64,000 bases of DNA from Pseudovibrio exalbescens (GTDB lineage Bacteria > Pseudomonadota > Alphaproteobacteria > Rhizobiales > Stappiaceae), in assembly GCF_028737195.1 (NCBI RefSeq), contig NZ_JAQZAJ010000004.1, forward strand, positions 342,652 through 406,651, given 5' to 3'. The notes under the pieces are model-generated. The model did not search any database. It had not been told where the DNA came from and worked only from the letters and a program-made list of their open reading frames with translations. Shown in pieces: positions 8,868-17,796 of this stretch (position 1 is its first letter; each line of letters begins with the position of its first letter). The translations under genes were made by a program, and so were the position numbers.

Positions 8868-11447
8868 TTGTTGGCAACAACTCAGAGGCGCTTTGTCAGA
8901 GCGCTCCTGTGCACGTCGGCGCTCACCCTGGTGACACCAGCATTGGCACAGGAAGCAGAAGAAACCGTTCTTGAAGAAATCGTGGTGTCACAGCCAACAG
9001 GTGCCGGGGCCGTTGAAGGCATTCTTGGTGGTGGAGATGACGCAGCTCAGGGCAAGACTGTTCTCACACGAGAGCAAATCAAAACAAGTGGGGATGGCTC
9101 CGGCGACGTTAACTCCGTGCTGCGCATGCTTCCCAATGTGCAGTGGGTTGATGACACCTCGGAAGATTCAGGGGAAAGCGCGAGTACACTGCAGGACCTT
9201 CGGCCTGAGCAGTTTTCCATTTCAGGAGCTGGCGTTGATCAGAACAATTTCGTTTTGGACGGGGTCGGCATCAACAGTATGGGCGGGCATTCTGAAGCCA
9301 ACAATCGCTTGATTGACGATTCATACGCGCCTCTGCCTGATCAGCTGTACTCCCTGCACTCTCAAACGGTTTATGTGCCTCAGTCGCTGGTTGAATCGAT
9401 TACCGTTGAAGACAGCAACATCTCTGCACGGTATGGCGACTTTCAAGGGGGTGTTGTCTCTTTGGAAACACTCGCTCCATCAGATACATGGACCGGGTTT
9501 CTAGAGGCGGAGGGCTCCGGCAGTCCTTTGACCAACTACAAGCTGGCAACGGAGGACGGTGAAAACCCTCGCGATATAGATCCGATTGATTTTCGCAAGT
9601 ACAACGGCGCTCTGGCGATTTCAGGCCCCATTCTGGAAGGCTTCAACTTCCTGTCCTCTGTCTCCGTACGCAGCGCGCAGACGACAAGAGACCGCCAGCC
9701 CGAATACGTTGACGAGATTGCCGAAACACAAACGTTCTCCACCAGTGTCCTGAACAAGCTGGAACTTGAACGGGACTTCGGCACCATCAATGTCTCCAGC
9801 ATGATCAATTTCTATGATCAGGAGTTTGAGTCCCACAACACATACTACAACGGCGTGGTTCTGAAGGGCGACAGTACGACCAACTCTCTCAGCTTTACAA
9901 AGGAGTTGGATGACATCGGGGCCTTCTCAGAAACCACATTCAATACAAAGCTGTTCTTCAACACATCGCGCAAAGGGCGGGACGAAGAAGAAAGCACTTA
10001 TTACGACGCGCGCTATCGCTACAAAGGTGTTGTGCTGGATGAACTGTCTGACGTGTGTCAGGACGTGCCAAGTGAGACCACTGTCAAGTGTGGTTACGGC
10101 GGCGGCGGGGATCTATATCAGGATGAGTATGGCGGCGGAGGGTCTTTTGATGTCTCAACGCGCATTCTGAACCAGAGTTTCCACTTCGGTGGTGGTTTTT
10201 CTCGCACAATCTTGCGGCGAGAGCGCCCGGAGACCGTAACAACTTATACCAGTCAACGCACCGGCAGCTTTACCTGCTCCGATCCAAACGACCCCTTCTG
10301 CTACGACGACAAGGGGTATCTGTCATACAAGCAGGTCAGAGATCCCTATGACGTCACAGTGGGTCTCACCAAACTTGATTTTTGGAGCGAGCTGGACCTC
10401 ACCTTTGGGGACTTCGAGTTCCGGCCGGGTGTGCGTTTTGACTATGAAGACTATCTGGAAAACCTGACTGTTGCGCCGCGTTTGCGCGCCAGCTGGTTCG
10501 CCACTGATAATCTGACCATCACAACTGGTTTTAACCGCTACTACGACAATGCGATGTTGAGCTATGCGCTAAACGCCAAAATACCGGACACTAGGGGTTA
10601 CAGACGTACAATCGAGGGCGGTGTCGTCAGCAATGAAGACGGTGGTGACGGCTGGCAGCATTTCAAAAACTTCGCCAATACCAATTACGACCAATTTGGT
10701 CTGAGTACGCCCTACAACGACGAATTTGCTTTTGGCTTCACCTATGATGATCTGCCATGGCTCGGCGGTAAACTTCGGGCAAACTATGTCCAACGCTGGG
10801 GGGCAGACCAGATCGTCAAAAGTCAGGATTCGTCCAAGGAACATACCTATCCCACCAACGATGGCAAAAGCCGGTACCGCAGTGTCTCTGTTGAATACGC
10901 CCGTGGATGGAATGATTTGAGCTGGGGACCATTGGAAAGCCTGGGCTTGAGCGCTACGGCAACATGGTCGGACTCGCACAAGACTGGCGGGGGGTACTAC
11001 GACGAAATCGAGTACGACGATTACATCTACTACAAGGGGAGCTCATACACCCGTCCCGGCTTTGATGAGGTCACCGGGAACATGGATATTCCGGTCCGCG
11101 GTTCTGTTCGGTTGCAAGGCGGGTTCTTTGAAAACCGGCTCAGCCTTTGGACAGCTGCAGCATGGCAACTGGGCTACGAGGGCGTAAAAGACAGCAATGA
11201 GAACATCGAGCTGGAGATCGATGGGGAAACCATCAGGCATGACGTCTATGTAGACCATGACTACGATCCAACCGTGTTCGTCAATGCAGGCGCAGCGTTT
11301 ACGCTCTCGGAAAACAAATGGGGCAAGACTGTTGTCACGGCGCGTATTGATAATCTTCTCGATGACACGGGCAATGCGACTGCGGACGATAAGTATCCCT
11401 ACAAGACAGGGCGGCAGTTCTGGTTTGGCCTGAAAGCCTCGTTCTGA
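8868..11447 (+). CDS. TonB-dependent outer-membrane receptor
   Basis: An 859-residue outer-membrane receptor. Residues 1-27 are a signal peptide ending PALA-QEA. A TonB box-like EEIVVS lies at residues 36-41, followed by a plug domain with the family sequences SISGAGVDQNNFVLDGVGIN and ARYGDFQGGVVSLETL. A long aromatic-rich beta-barrel ends FWFGLKASF, with the terminal Phe needed for outer-membrane insertion. Cysteine pairs near residues 396-408 and 473-481 may bridge surface loops. The start is TTG with GCGGGGGC upstream. The protein imports a scarce ligand across the outer membrane using TonB/ExbBD energy; no siderophore, cobalamin or sugar specificity can be assigned. It faces the nucleobase-type importer across a shared promoter region, so a joint role is possible but unproven. 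Confidence 0.9.
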   Translation: MLATTQRRFVRALLCTSALTLVTPALAQEAEETVLEEIVVSQPTGAGAVEGILGGGDDAAQGKTVLTREQIKTSGDGSGDVNSVLRMLPNVQWVDDTSEDSGESASTLQDLRPEQFSISGAGVDQNNFVLDGVGINSMGGHSEANNRLIDDSYAPLPDQLYSLHSQTVYVPQSLVESITVEDSNISARYGDFQGGVVSLETLAPSDTWTGFLEAEGSGSPLTNYKLATEDGENPRDIDPIDFRKYNGALAISGPILEGFNFLSSVSVRSAQTTRDRQPEYVDEIAETQTFSTSVLNKLELERDFGTINVSSMINFYDQEFESHNTYYNGVVLKGDSTTNSLSFTKELDDIGAFSETTFNTKLFFNTSRKGRDEEESTYYDARYRYKGVVLDELSDVCQDVPSETTVKCGYGGGGDLYQDEYGGGGSFDVSTRILNQSFHFGGGFSRTILRRERPETVTTYTSQRTGSFTCSDPNDPFCYDDKGYLSYKQVRDPYDVTVGLTKLDFWSELDLTFGDFEFRPGVRFDYEDYLENLTVAPRLRASWFATDNLTITTGFNRYYDNAMLSYALNAKIPDTRGYRRTIEGGVVSNEDGGDGWQHFKNFANTNYDQFGLSTPYNDEFAFGFTYDDLPWLGGKLRANYVQRWGADQIVKSQDSSKEHTYPTNDGKSRYRSVSVEYARGWNDLSWGPLESLGLSATATWSDSHKTGGGYYDEIEYDDYIYYKGSSYTRPGFDEVTGNMDIPVRGSVRLQGGFFENRLSLWTAAAWQLGYEGVKDSNENIELEIDGETIRHDVYVDHDYDPTVFVNAGAAFTLSENKWGKTVVTARIDNLLDDTGNATADDKYPYKTGRQFWFGLKASF

Positions 11448-11476
11448 GCTCGAAGTGGTTCATTTCGTTTCAATGC

Positions 11477-11506
11477 AAAAAAGGCCCGCAAAAAGCAGGC
11501 CTTTTT
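11477..11506. terminator. Bidirectional rho-independent terminator
   Basis: AAAAAAGGCC and GGCCTTTTT flank an 11-base loop that itself can pair GC/GC. It ends the TonB-receptor transcript and, on the other strand, the TRAP permease transcript, since the two genes converge here. Confidence 0.85.
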
Positions 11507-11533
11507 CTTGTTTTTCTTTAGAAGTGAGGGAGG

Positions 11534-12841
11534 TTACCCTCCGTATCCCAGGATTACCCGTGGTAGGAACAGGCTGATTTCCGGGACGAATGTGACGAGC
11601 ATGAGGATTGAAATCACGGCCACGTAGAACGGGAGCATCGGCTTGATGATGTCCTTGATGGCGACCTTGCCCACGGAGCATGAGATGAACAGGGCGCTGC
11701 CCACCGGCGGCGTGATGATGCCGATACACAGGTTGTAGGTCATCATGATGCCGAAGTGGACCGGGTCCATGCCGAGCTCGGTTGCCACCGGCAGGAAGAT
11801 TGGCGTGAAGATCAAGAGTGCTGGGGTCATGTCCATGAAGGTGCCGATGACCAGCAGGCACAGGTTGATGACCAGCATGATGATCAGCGGGTTCTGGGAG
11901 ACATTGGCCAGCGCATCGGCGATGGCGTAAGGAATGTCGGAGAACGCCATGGCCCAGGACATGCCGATGGAACAGCCGATCAGCAGCAGCACGATGGAAG
12001 AGGTGATGGCCGATTCCAGGATCACGCTTGGCAGATCGGTGATTTTCACTTCCCGGTAGATGAACACCGCAAGTACGAGCGAGTAGACCACGGCCACCGC
12101 GGAGGCTTCCGTTGCGGTGAAGATGCCGCCGATGATGCCGCCCATGATGATGACAATGAGCATCAGGGGCAAGATGGCGTCGAGGGTCTTGTAGAGCACT
12201 TCCTTCATGGGCGGCATGGGGATGATGGGATAGCCGCGTTTGGCGGCAATGATGCCGGCCACGACCATTACGCCCAGCCCCATGAGAATGCCGGGAATGT
12301 AGCCCGCCACAAACAGGGTGGCCACAGAGGTGCCGCCTGAGATCAGGGAGTAGACGATCAAGGTGGAGGATGGCGGAATGAGCATGCCGGTTGGGCAAGA
12401 GGCGGCGTTGACGGCTGCGGAATAAGCCGGGTCGTAGCCTTCCTTCTTCTGCAGCGGGGACATGATGCCGCCGACCGCAGCAGCCGATGCCACGGCCGAA
12501 CCGGAGATGGCGCCAAACAGCATGTTGGCCAGCACGTTACAGTGGGCCAGTGCGCCCGGCAGGCGGCCGCCCAGAACCTTGGCAAGCTCGATCATGCGGG
12601 CTGCGATGCCGCCCCGGTTCATGACGTTGCCGGCCAGAATGAAGAACGGAATGGCCAGAAGGGTGAAGCTGTCCAGACCGGTGGCCATGCGCTGTGCCAC
12701 CACGAACACGGCTTGGTCGAAGGACATGAGAACGGTGATGCAGGTGACGGTTGCCAAGCCGATGGCAAAGGAAATCGGCACGCCGAAGGTCACCAGCACG
12801 GCGAATACGCCAAACAGGATAAGTGCGCTTTGCAGTTCCAT
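11534..12841 (-). CDS. dctM: TRAP transporter large permease (DctM/SiaM family)
   Basis: A 435-residue inner-membrane protein with about 12 hydrophobic segments, the usual size of TRAP DctM subunits. Family blocks are present: FTLLAIPFFILAGNVMNRGG, the GAISGSAVASAAAVGG motif, and PPSSTLIVYSLISGG. DctM forms the elevator-type transport core and couples organic acid uptake to Na+. It lies 21 bp downstream of the small permease gene on the same strand and ends just before a bidirectional terminator. Divergent uidA-gntR-uxuA suggests a glucuronide or uronate substrate. No periplasmic binding subunit (DctP) gene is adjacent, which is unusual. Confidence 0.92.
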   Translation of the reverse strand: MELQSALILFGVFAVLVTFGVPISFAIGLATVTCITVLMSFDQAVFVVAQRMATGLDSFTLLAIPFFILAGNVMNRGGIAARMIELAKVLGGRLPGALAHCNVLANMLFGAISGSAVASAAAVGGIMSPLQKKEGYDPAYSAAVNAASCPTGMLIPPSSTLIVYSLISGGTSVATLFVAGYIPGILMGLGVMVVAGIIAAKRGYPIIPMPPMKEVLYKTLDAILPLMLIVIIMGGIIGGIFTATEASAVAVVYSLVLAVFIYREVKITDLPSVILESAITSSIVLLLIGCSIGMSWAMAFSDIPYAIADALANVSQNPLIIMLVINLCLLVIGTFMDMTPALLIFTPIFLPVATELGMDPVHFGIMMTYNLCIGIITPPVGSALFISCSVGKVAIKDIIKPMLPFYVAVISILMLVTFVPEISLFLPRVILGYGG

Positions 12842-12862
12842 GGGGATCTCTCTAACTCTCTG

Positions 12863-13378
12863 CTATTCAGCGGCGTCTTCGACGGGTTGATCGTTGGGCC
12901 CGGTGCCGGTGCCGTTGATCAGACCGATTGCGAATTCCACGCAGTAAAACAGGATCACGGCTCCGGAGAACGGAATGGCTGCGTAGATGTAGCCCATGGG
13001 GATGCGCAGGGCCGGAGACAGCTGGCCGGTGGCGAGGGTCTTTGTGACCAGATTGGAGCCGCCATAAAGCATGATGGTGATGGCGAACACGGCAATGGCC
13101 AGGGTGATGAACAGGTCGGACAGCAGCTTGGTGCGCCCGACAAGAGAGCCGGTCAAAAGGTCAATGGCAAGGTGGCGGCGCTGGCCCAGCGTATACGCCG
13201 CGCCAATCAGACCAATCCACATGAACATGAACCGCGCCATCTCATCGGTCACCGTGCTGGGCTGACCAAGGATAAAGCGCGACACAACCTGCCACACAAC
13301 ACAAACAACAAGCACAGCAAAAACGAAAACCGTAACTGTGCTGAGTAAACTATTTACGAAACGGGTCAGCGCCTTCAT
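12863..13378 (-). CDS. dctQ: TRAP transporter small permease (DctQ family)
   Basis: A 171-residue membrane protein with four hydrophobic segments, typical of DctQ. The conserved FMFMWIGLIGAAY block follows the second helix region, and RRHLAIDLLTG follows it. DctQ partners DctM and docks the binding protein. It is the first gene of this two-gene unit and starts at the edge of a 555-bp control region shared with uidA. A UxuR-like operator lies about 200 bp upstream. The expected dctP gene is not between the control region and this gene, so a binding protein must be supplied from elsewhere or replaced. Confidence 0.9.
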   Translation of the reverse strand: MKALTRFVNSLLSTVTVFVFAVLVVCVVWQVVSRFILGQPSTVTDEMARFMFMWIGLIGAAYTLGQRRHLAIDLLTGSLVGRTKLLSDLFITLAIAVFAITIMLYGGSNLVTKTLATGQLSPALRIPMGYIYAAIPFSGAVILFYCVEFAIGLINGTGTGPNDQPVEDAAE

Positions 13379-13574
13379 TTCTCTTCCCTGATGATGGACT
13401 TGCGCCGGGTCGCCGGACGCTCATCATTTACGTTGGGCGACCAATTAAGCGATCAGGCGATGTCAGGCCTAATCTTGAGGGCCAATCCGATGATTACGGA
13501 AGAGTAAGCATTAACCCATAGTCCGCAAGAATCTGCCGAATTAGCTCTGTGTATTCTTATTCGCTCATTTTTCG

Positions 13575-13592
13575 ATATTGGTCAACCAATAT
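13575..13592. promoter_or_regulatory. Putative UxuR/GntR operator
   Basis: ATATTGGT-ca-ACCAATAT is an inverted repeat with perfect 8-base arms. It closely matches the E. coli UxuR/ExuR operator core (ATTGGTATACCAAT, from memory). The FadR-type GntR regulator encoded after uidA is the natural ligand-responsive repressor. Position between the two divergent operons fits control of both. Confidence 0.72.
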
Positions 13593-13730
13593 AATAAAAT
13601 GGTTTGACAATGAGGGCGGATTATAGAAATGTATAAGGGTCGGCGCGCCAGATTCTGGATGTGTTGGCAAACCAAAAAGTGAAATGATCACTGCACGCTC
13701 AGTCCCATCGTGAGCTTTGATAAAGTAGGG

Positions 13731-13784
13731 CCTCAGCTTACCCGCTTTCCTCCGGCGGGTGGGCTGAGGGCCGAAAACCTCAGC
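13731..13784 (+). promoter_or_regulatory. Leader with two mutually exclusive hairpins upstream of uidA
   Basis: Segment A (CCTCAGC, 13731-13737, continuing to ACCCGC at 13740-13745) pairs with segment B (GCGGGT at 13755-13760 and GCTGAGG at 13763-13769). This gives 13 base pairs with a 2x2 internal loop. Segment C (CCTCAGC, 13778-13784) is identical to the outer part of A and can pair with B instead over 7 bp with an 8-base loop. Such A-B-C competition is seen in attenuators and riboswitches. There is no T-run after either hairpin, so control of translation or protein binding is as likely as termination. Confidence 0.4.
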
Positions 13785-13933
13785 AAGAGGTCAACCATAT
13801 TCTCTGAATGGTTGATTTGGGTGGGCGAACAGATGTGACGCCACCAATTCGGGCGGCACTGGTTGATCAAAGAGTGTTTCGAAGCGGTTTTCTTGAAAAG
13901 GGTGAGCCGCCAAACTGAGGTAGTAAGAAGACG

Positions 13934-15733
13934 ATGCTAGAGCGCATGGAAGGTGCCGACAACGCGTTGGCCTGTCTGCACGACGAAGACTATGATGTTC
14001 CGTTCAACAAGCAGAACCTCAATTATGAAGGTCTTATCTTCGTCGGTGGTCGCGAAGGTGAATCGCTGAATGGCGATTGGAACTTCTGCGTCGATCTTCT
14101 CGACACCGGGCTTCGCCAGAAATGGTTCTCCCTCAAGCCAGAGCCTGCTGAAGAGAAAATTGAGCCATATGATTATGATCCCTATGTAGGTGAGACGGTT
14201 CCCGTCCCATCCTGCTGGTCCATGCTCAAAGAAAAGTGGTATTTCTTTGAAGGTAGTGCTTGGTACACCCGCTCCATCGACTTTGCCGAGTTGCCAACCG
14301 ATGAACGCCTTTTCTTGCGCGTCGGGGCGGCTCAATACGATTGTAAAGTCTTCCTGAATGGTGAGTTTTTGGGAAACCACTATGGTGGTTCGACCCCGTT
14401 TAATGTGGAACTTACTGATCGCGTAAAGCAGGGCCAGAACTGGCTCATGCTCGTGGTGAACAACACCCGTACGCTGGATCGCGTTCCTATGCGCAACACC
14501 GATTGGTTCAACTATGGTGGCATCTACCGCGATGTGGACCTCTATCGGGTTCCGAAAGCCTTCATCAAGGACCTGTTCGTTCGCATGCTGCCGGACGATG
14601 CCTACTCCAACATTGCTATTGATGTAGCTGTAGATGGTGTGGCGTCTGGTTCTGTTGCTGTTTCCATTGAGGAGCTGGGTATCTCCGCCGAGATCGCAGT
14701 GGATGCAGACGGTAAGGGTAGCCTTGTTGTTGAGGCCAAGCCTGAGCTTTGGTCTCCAGAAACGCCTCGTCTTTATGATGTAGTTGCCACCTTCGGCGGT
14801 GACCGTGTGACCGATCGTGTGGGTTTCCGTCAGATCAAACAGATTGGCGAGGAGCTTTTCCTCAACGGTAAATCCGTGTTCTTGCGGGGCATCTCAGTTC
14901 ATGAGGACGACGAGTTCAAGGGTAAGGTTGTGACCGATGAGGATCTGCGGCAGCGGTTCGAGCATGCCAAGGAGCTGAACTGTAACTTCCTGCGGCTTGC
15001 ACACTATCCGCATGATGAGCGCGCAGCCAAGTTGGCTGATGAGCTGGGCTTCATGCTGTGGGAAGAAATTCCGGTTTATTGGGCGATCGATTTCAAGAAC
15101 CCTGCAACCTTCAAGGATGCGGATAACCAGTTGCGCGAGCTCATCAAGCGGGACCGTAACCGTGCTTCGGTTATCATCTGGTCGGTGGGAAATGAAAATC
15201 CGGATACGGATGAGCGTCTTGCCTTCATGAAGGGGCTGGTCGATACAGCCAACTCCATGGATGGTACCCGTCTTACTTCTGCGGCTTGTCTGGTCAACCA
15301 CACCAAGAACCGCATTGAAGACCGCCTCGCGCAGTACATCAATGTGATCGGTATCAACGAGTATTACGGTTGGTACGAAGAGAACTTCGATGACCTGATT
15401 GAGTTCCTCGACAACTCGGACCCAGGAAAGCCTGTCGTTATCTCTGAAACCGGCGCAGATGGCTACATTGGTGAAGGCAAGCTGGAGAAAGGGTTCTTCA
15501 GTGAGGCCTACATGGCGGAAGTCTACCGCAAGCAGATTGCGACTTTGAAAGAGCGTGAATTTGTAAAGGGGATTTCTCCTTGGATCCTCTACGACTTCCG
15601 CGTGGAGCGCCGTCAGAACATGTATCAGCGTGGCTGGAACCGTAAGGGTCTTATCGCTTCCGACAAGAAGACCAAGAAAGAAGCGTTCAAGCTGCTTTCA
15701 GACTTCTACGCCACTTTGAAAGACGAGCGCTGA
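13934..15733 (+). CDS. uidA: Beta-glucuronidase (glycoside hydrolase family 2)
   Basis: A 599-residue cytoplasmic hydrolase (E. coli UidA has 603) that frees glucuronate from glucuronides. GH2 architecture is visible: N-terminal jelly-roll with GSAWYTRSIDF around 107-117, an immunoglobulin-like middle, and a TIM barrel from about residue 300. The acid/base is E421 in SVGNE and the nucleophile is E505 in VISETGADG. N569-R-K571 (GWNRKG) is the N-x-K pair that binds the substrate carboxylate and separates glucuronidases from galactosidases. No signal peptide is present, so conjugates must be imported intact. It heads an operon with gntR 13 bp downstream and uxuA. The start is modestly supported by purine-rich sequence just upstream. 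Confidence 0.93.
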   Translation: MLERMEGADNALACLHDEDYDVPFNKQNLNYEGLIFVGGREGESLNGDWNFCVDLLDTGLRQKWFSLKPEPAEEKIEPYDYDPYVGETVPVPSCWSMLKEKWYFFEGSAWYTRSIDFAELPTDERLFLRVGAAQYDCKVFLNGEFLGNHYGGSTPFNVELTDRVKQGQNWLMLVVNNTRTLDRVPMRNTDWFNYGGIYRDVDLYRVPKAFIKDLFVRMLPDDAYSNIAIDVAVDGVASGSVAVSIEELGISAEIAVDADGKGSLVVEAKPELWSPETPRLYDVVATFGGDRVTDRVGFRQIKQIGEELFLNGKSVFLRGISVHEDDEFKGKVVTDEDLRQRFEHAKELNCNFLRLAHYPHDERAAKLADELGFMLWEEIPVYWAIDFKNPATFKDADNQLRELIKRDRNRASVIIWSVGNENPDTDERLAFMKGLVDTANSMDGTRLTSAACLVNHTKNRIEDRLAQYINVIGINEYYGWYEENFDDLIEFLDNSDPGKPVVISETGADGYIGEGKLEKGFFSEAYMAEVYRKQIATLKEREFVKGISPWILYDFRVERRQNMYQRGWNRKGLIASDKKTKKEAFKLLSDFYATLKDER

Positions 15734-15746
15734 TAGGACACCGAAG

Positions 15747-16502
15747 ATGACACTGGACGTCAACAAGCGTCGATATCAGGATGTTGCTGCTTCTTTGCGC
15801 GAAGAGCTTGCGCAGGGCAAGTATGCCATTGGTGATCGGCTTCGTACCGAACGGCAGATCTCAGAGGAACTCGGAGTGAGCCGCTCGCTGGTACGTGATG
15901 CAATGATCATGCTTGAAGTTGAAGGGCTTGTTGATGTCCGGAAGGGTTCCGGCATTTATGTCACTCGATTGCCGGGCGGTGAGGGTGATGCGGACAAGGC
16001 GGACGATATCGGGCCTTTCGAGTTGTTGCAGGCACGTCAGCTGTTGGAAAGCAACATCGCTGGTTTTGCAGCAGCCATGGTGACCAAAGCGGATATCATC
16101 CGGATGCGAGAGCTTCTTGATCAGGAACGCGCTGAGTTGGAAGCAGGTGGAGATGCCTACCACGCAGATGAGTTGTTTCATCGCCAAATTGCTATTGCCA
16201 GTCAGAACTCCGTTCTTGTGGCGTCCGTCGATAACCTTTGGGGCATGCGAAACCGGTCTCGCATGTGGGAGAGACTTCATGACCGGGTGTTTGACAGTGG
16301 CTATCGGCAGAAATGGTTGGAGGATCACCAGTCTATTCTGACAGCCCTGCAATGTCGTGATCCGCAGATGGCACGTCAGGCCATGTGGCAGCATCTGGAA
16401 AATGTTCGCCTGACCCTGCTGGAACTCTCGGATGTCGATGATCCTGCATTTGATGCGTACCTGTTTGATGCTGACCCTCTGGCGGCAGTGCGCGAAGCTT
16501 AA
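15747..16502 (+). CDS. uxuR: GntR-family (FadR subfamily) regulator, likely UxuR-like
   Basis: A 251-residue repressor. Residues 8-75 are a GntR winged helix (DRLRTERQISEELGVSRSLV, EVEGLVDVRKGSGIYV). Residues 90-240 are an all-helical FCD ligand domain with metal-type histidines near DELFHRQIA. E. coli UxuR/ExuR are of this type and are released from DNA by fructuronate or related hexuronates. It lies 13 bp after uidA and 40 bp before uxuA on the same strand. A matching palindrome at 13575-13592 is its probable operator. The symbol reflects family and context, not proven orthology; a paralogue for other sugar acids is possible. Confidence 0.8.
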   Translation: MTLDVNKRRYQDVAASLREELAQGKYAIGDRLRTERQISEELGVSRSLVRDAMIMLEVEGLVDVRKGSGIYVTRLPGGEGDADKADDIGPFELLQARQLLESNIAGFAAAMVTKADIIRMRELLDQERAELEAGGDAYHADELFHRQIAIASQNSVLVASVDNLWGMRNRSRMWERLHDRVFDSGYRQKWLEDHQSILTALQCRDPQMARQAMWQHLENVRLTLLELSDVDDPAFDAYLFDADPLAAVREA

Positions 16503-16542
16503 ACCAGGGCAAGATGCCCTCTGAACCAAAAAGAGAAAGCAC

Positions 16543-17724
16543 ATGGAACAGACATGGCGCTGGTATGGTCCAAATGATCCTGTAACCCTTGCTGACATTC
16601 GTCAGGCAGGCGCAACAGGTATCGTGTCGGCCTTGCATCACATTCCTAATGGGATTGTTTGGCCAGTTGAAGAAATCCAGAAGCGCAAAGATGAAATTGA
16701 AGCTGCTGGTCTGGTTTGGTCTGTGGTCGAAAGCATCCCGGTCCATGAAGATATCAAGACGCGCACAGGCGATTTTCAAAAGCACATTGACGCCTACAAG
16801 CAGTCGATCCGCAACCTTGTGACCTGCGGCATTACAAAGATTTGCTACAACTTCATGCCGGTTCTGGACTGGACGCGTACAGATCTGACCTTTGAGTTGC
16901 CAACGGGTGCGACGTGCCTGCGTTTTGATGCGGATGTCTTTGCAGCTTTTGATCTTTACATCCTTGAACGCAAGGGTGCTGAAGATGAGTACACTGCTGA
17001 TGAAGTCGCACGCGCAAAGGCTGCCTTTGACGCCATGGATGAGGCCGCCAGAGACAAGCTGGTAAAGACAATCATCGCTGGGCTTCCAGGTTCCGAAGAG
17101 AGCTATACCGTTGAACAGCTGCGTCAGCATCTAAGCGCTTATGATGGTATTGATGCGGACAAGCTGCGCGAGCATCTGGCATTGTTCCTGAAAGAAGTCG
17201 TGCCGGTTTGCATCGAAGAGGGCGCGGTCATGGCGATCCACCCTGACGATCCTCCTCGTCCGCTTCTGGGTCTGCCGCGCGTTTGCTCGACCGAGAGTGA
17301 CTATGAGTATATTTCCAAGGCCGTAGACGATCCTGCAAACGGCTTTACGTTCTGTACAGGCTCGCTTGGTGTTCGTCCGGACAATGACCTGGTCGGCATG
17401 GCGAAGCGTTGGGGAGACCGGATTCATTTCGTTCACCTGCGCGCAACCAAGCGTGAAGAGAATCCTTCCTCTTTCCATGAGGCGGATCATCTTGACGGGG
17501 ACGTAGATATGGTTGGCGTAATCGGTGCTTTGGTTGATGAAGAAGAGCGCCGCAAGGCTGAAGGGTGGGCTGATCTTATTCCGTTCCGCCCGGATCACGG
17601 CCATGCGATGCTGACCGATTTGAAGATGAAGTCCGCTCCGGGTTACCCGGCTGTTGGCCGTCTTCGCGGCTTGGCTGAGCTGCGCGGTGTTGAGCGCGCT
17701 GTTCGCACGCTTCGCCAAAGCTGA
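16543..17724 (+). CDS. uxuA: Mannonate dehydratase
   Basis: A 393-residue enzyme, the same length class as E. coli UxuA (394), starting [12 protein letters not shown] exactly as that family does. It dehydrates D-mannonate to 2-keto-3-deoxygluconate, the step after fructuronate reduction in glucuronate breakdown. Metal-binding motifs are present: [11 protein letters not shown] with H233, [13 protein letters not shown] with C271, VHLRATKRE, and RPDHGHAM near the C-terminus. It closes the uidA-gntR-uxuA operon and is followed by a strong terminator. Glucuronate isomerase, fructuronate reductase and the KDG kinase/aldolase steps are not in this window. Confidence 0.95.
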   Translation: MEQTWRWYGPNDPVTLADIRQAGATGIVSALHHIPNGIVWPVEEIQKRKDEIEAAGLVWSVVESIPVHEDIKTRTGDFQKHIDAYKQSIRNLVTCGITKICYNFMPVLDWTRTDLTFELPTGATCLRFDADVFAAFDLYILERKGAEDEYTADEVARAKAAFDAMDEAARDKLVKTIIAGLPGSEESYTVEQLRQHLSAYDGIDADKLREHLALFLKEVVPVCIEEGAVMAIHPDDPPRPLLGLPRVCSTESDYEYISKAVDDPANGFTFCTGSLGVRPDNDLVGMAKRWGDRIHFVHLRATKREENPSSFHEADHLDGDVDMVGVIGALVDEEERRKAEGWADLIPFRPDHGHAMLTDLKMKSAPGYPAVGRLRGLAELRGVERAVRTLRQS

Positions 17725-17745
17725 TCGTCTTATAGTGCAAAAAGA

Positions 17746-17769
17746 GGCCGGCTCGAGCAGCCGGCCTTT
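17746..17769 (+). terminator. Hairpin after uxuA
   Basis: GGCCGGCT-cgagc-AGCCGGCC is a perfect 8-bp stem followed by TTTC and preceded by AAAGA. It separates uxuA from the convergent LuxR-type gene and could act in both directions. Confidence 0.78.
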
Positions 17770-17796
17770 CACAGTTTCTCAGGAGGAAAGCCTTTT

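Larger units (their letters stand above)
13379..13933. other. 555-bp control region between TRAP and uidA operons
   Basis: No gene is seen. It contains a UxuR-like palindrome at 13575-13592, a weaker look-alike TTGGGCGACCAA at 13433-13444, a structured leader at 13731-13784, and an 8-bp inverted pair TCAACCAT (13791-13798) / ATGGTTGA (13808-13815). The layout suits joint control of both divergent operons. Confidence 0.65.

Noticed and set aside
11756..13348. Long plus-strand frames opposite the TRAP permeases
   Set aside because: They are His/Asp/Gly-rich shadows of membrane-protein genes and have no independent support.
13604..13637. TTGACA (13604) with TATAGA or TATAAG as a housekeeping promoter for uidA
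   Set aside because: Spacers would be 12 or 22 bp, outside the usual 16-18 bp, so it was not called.
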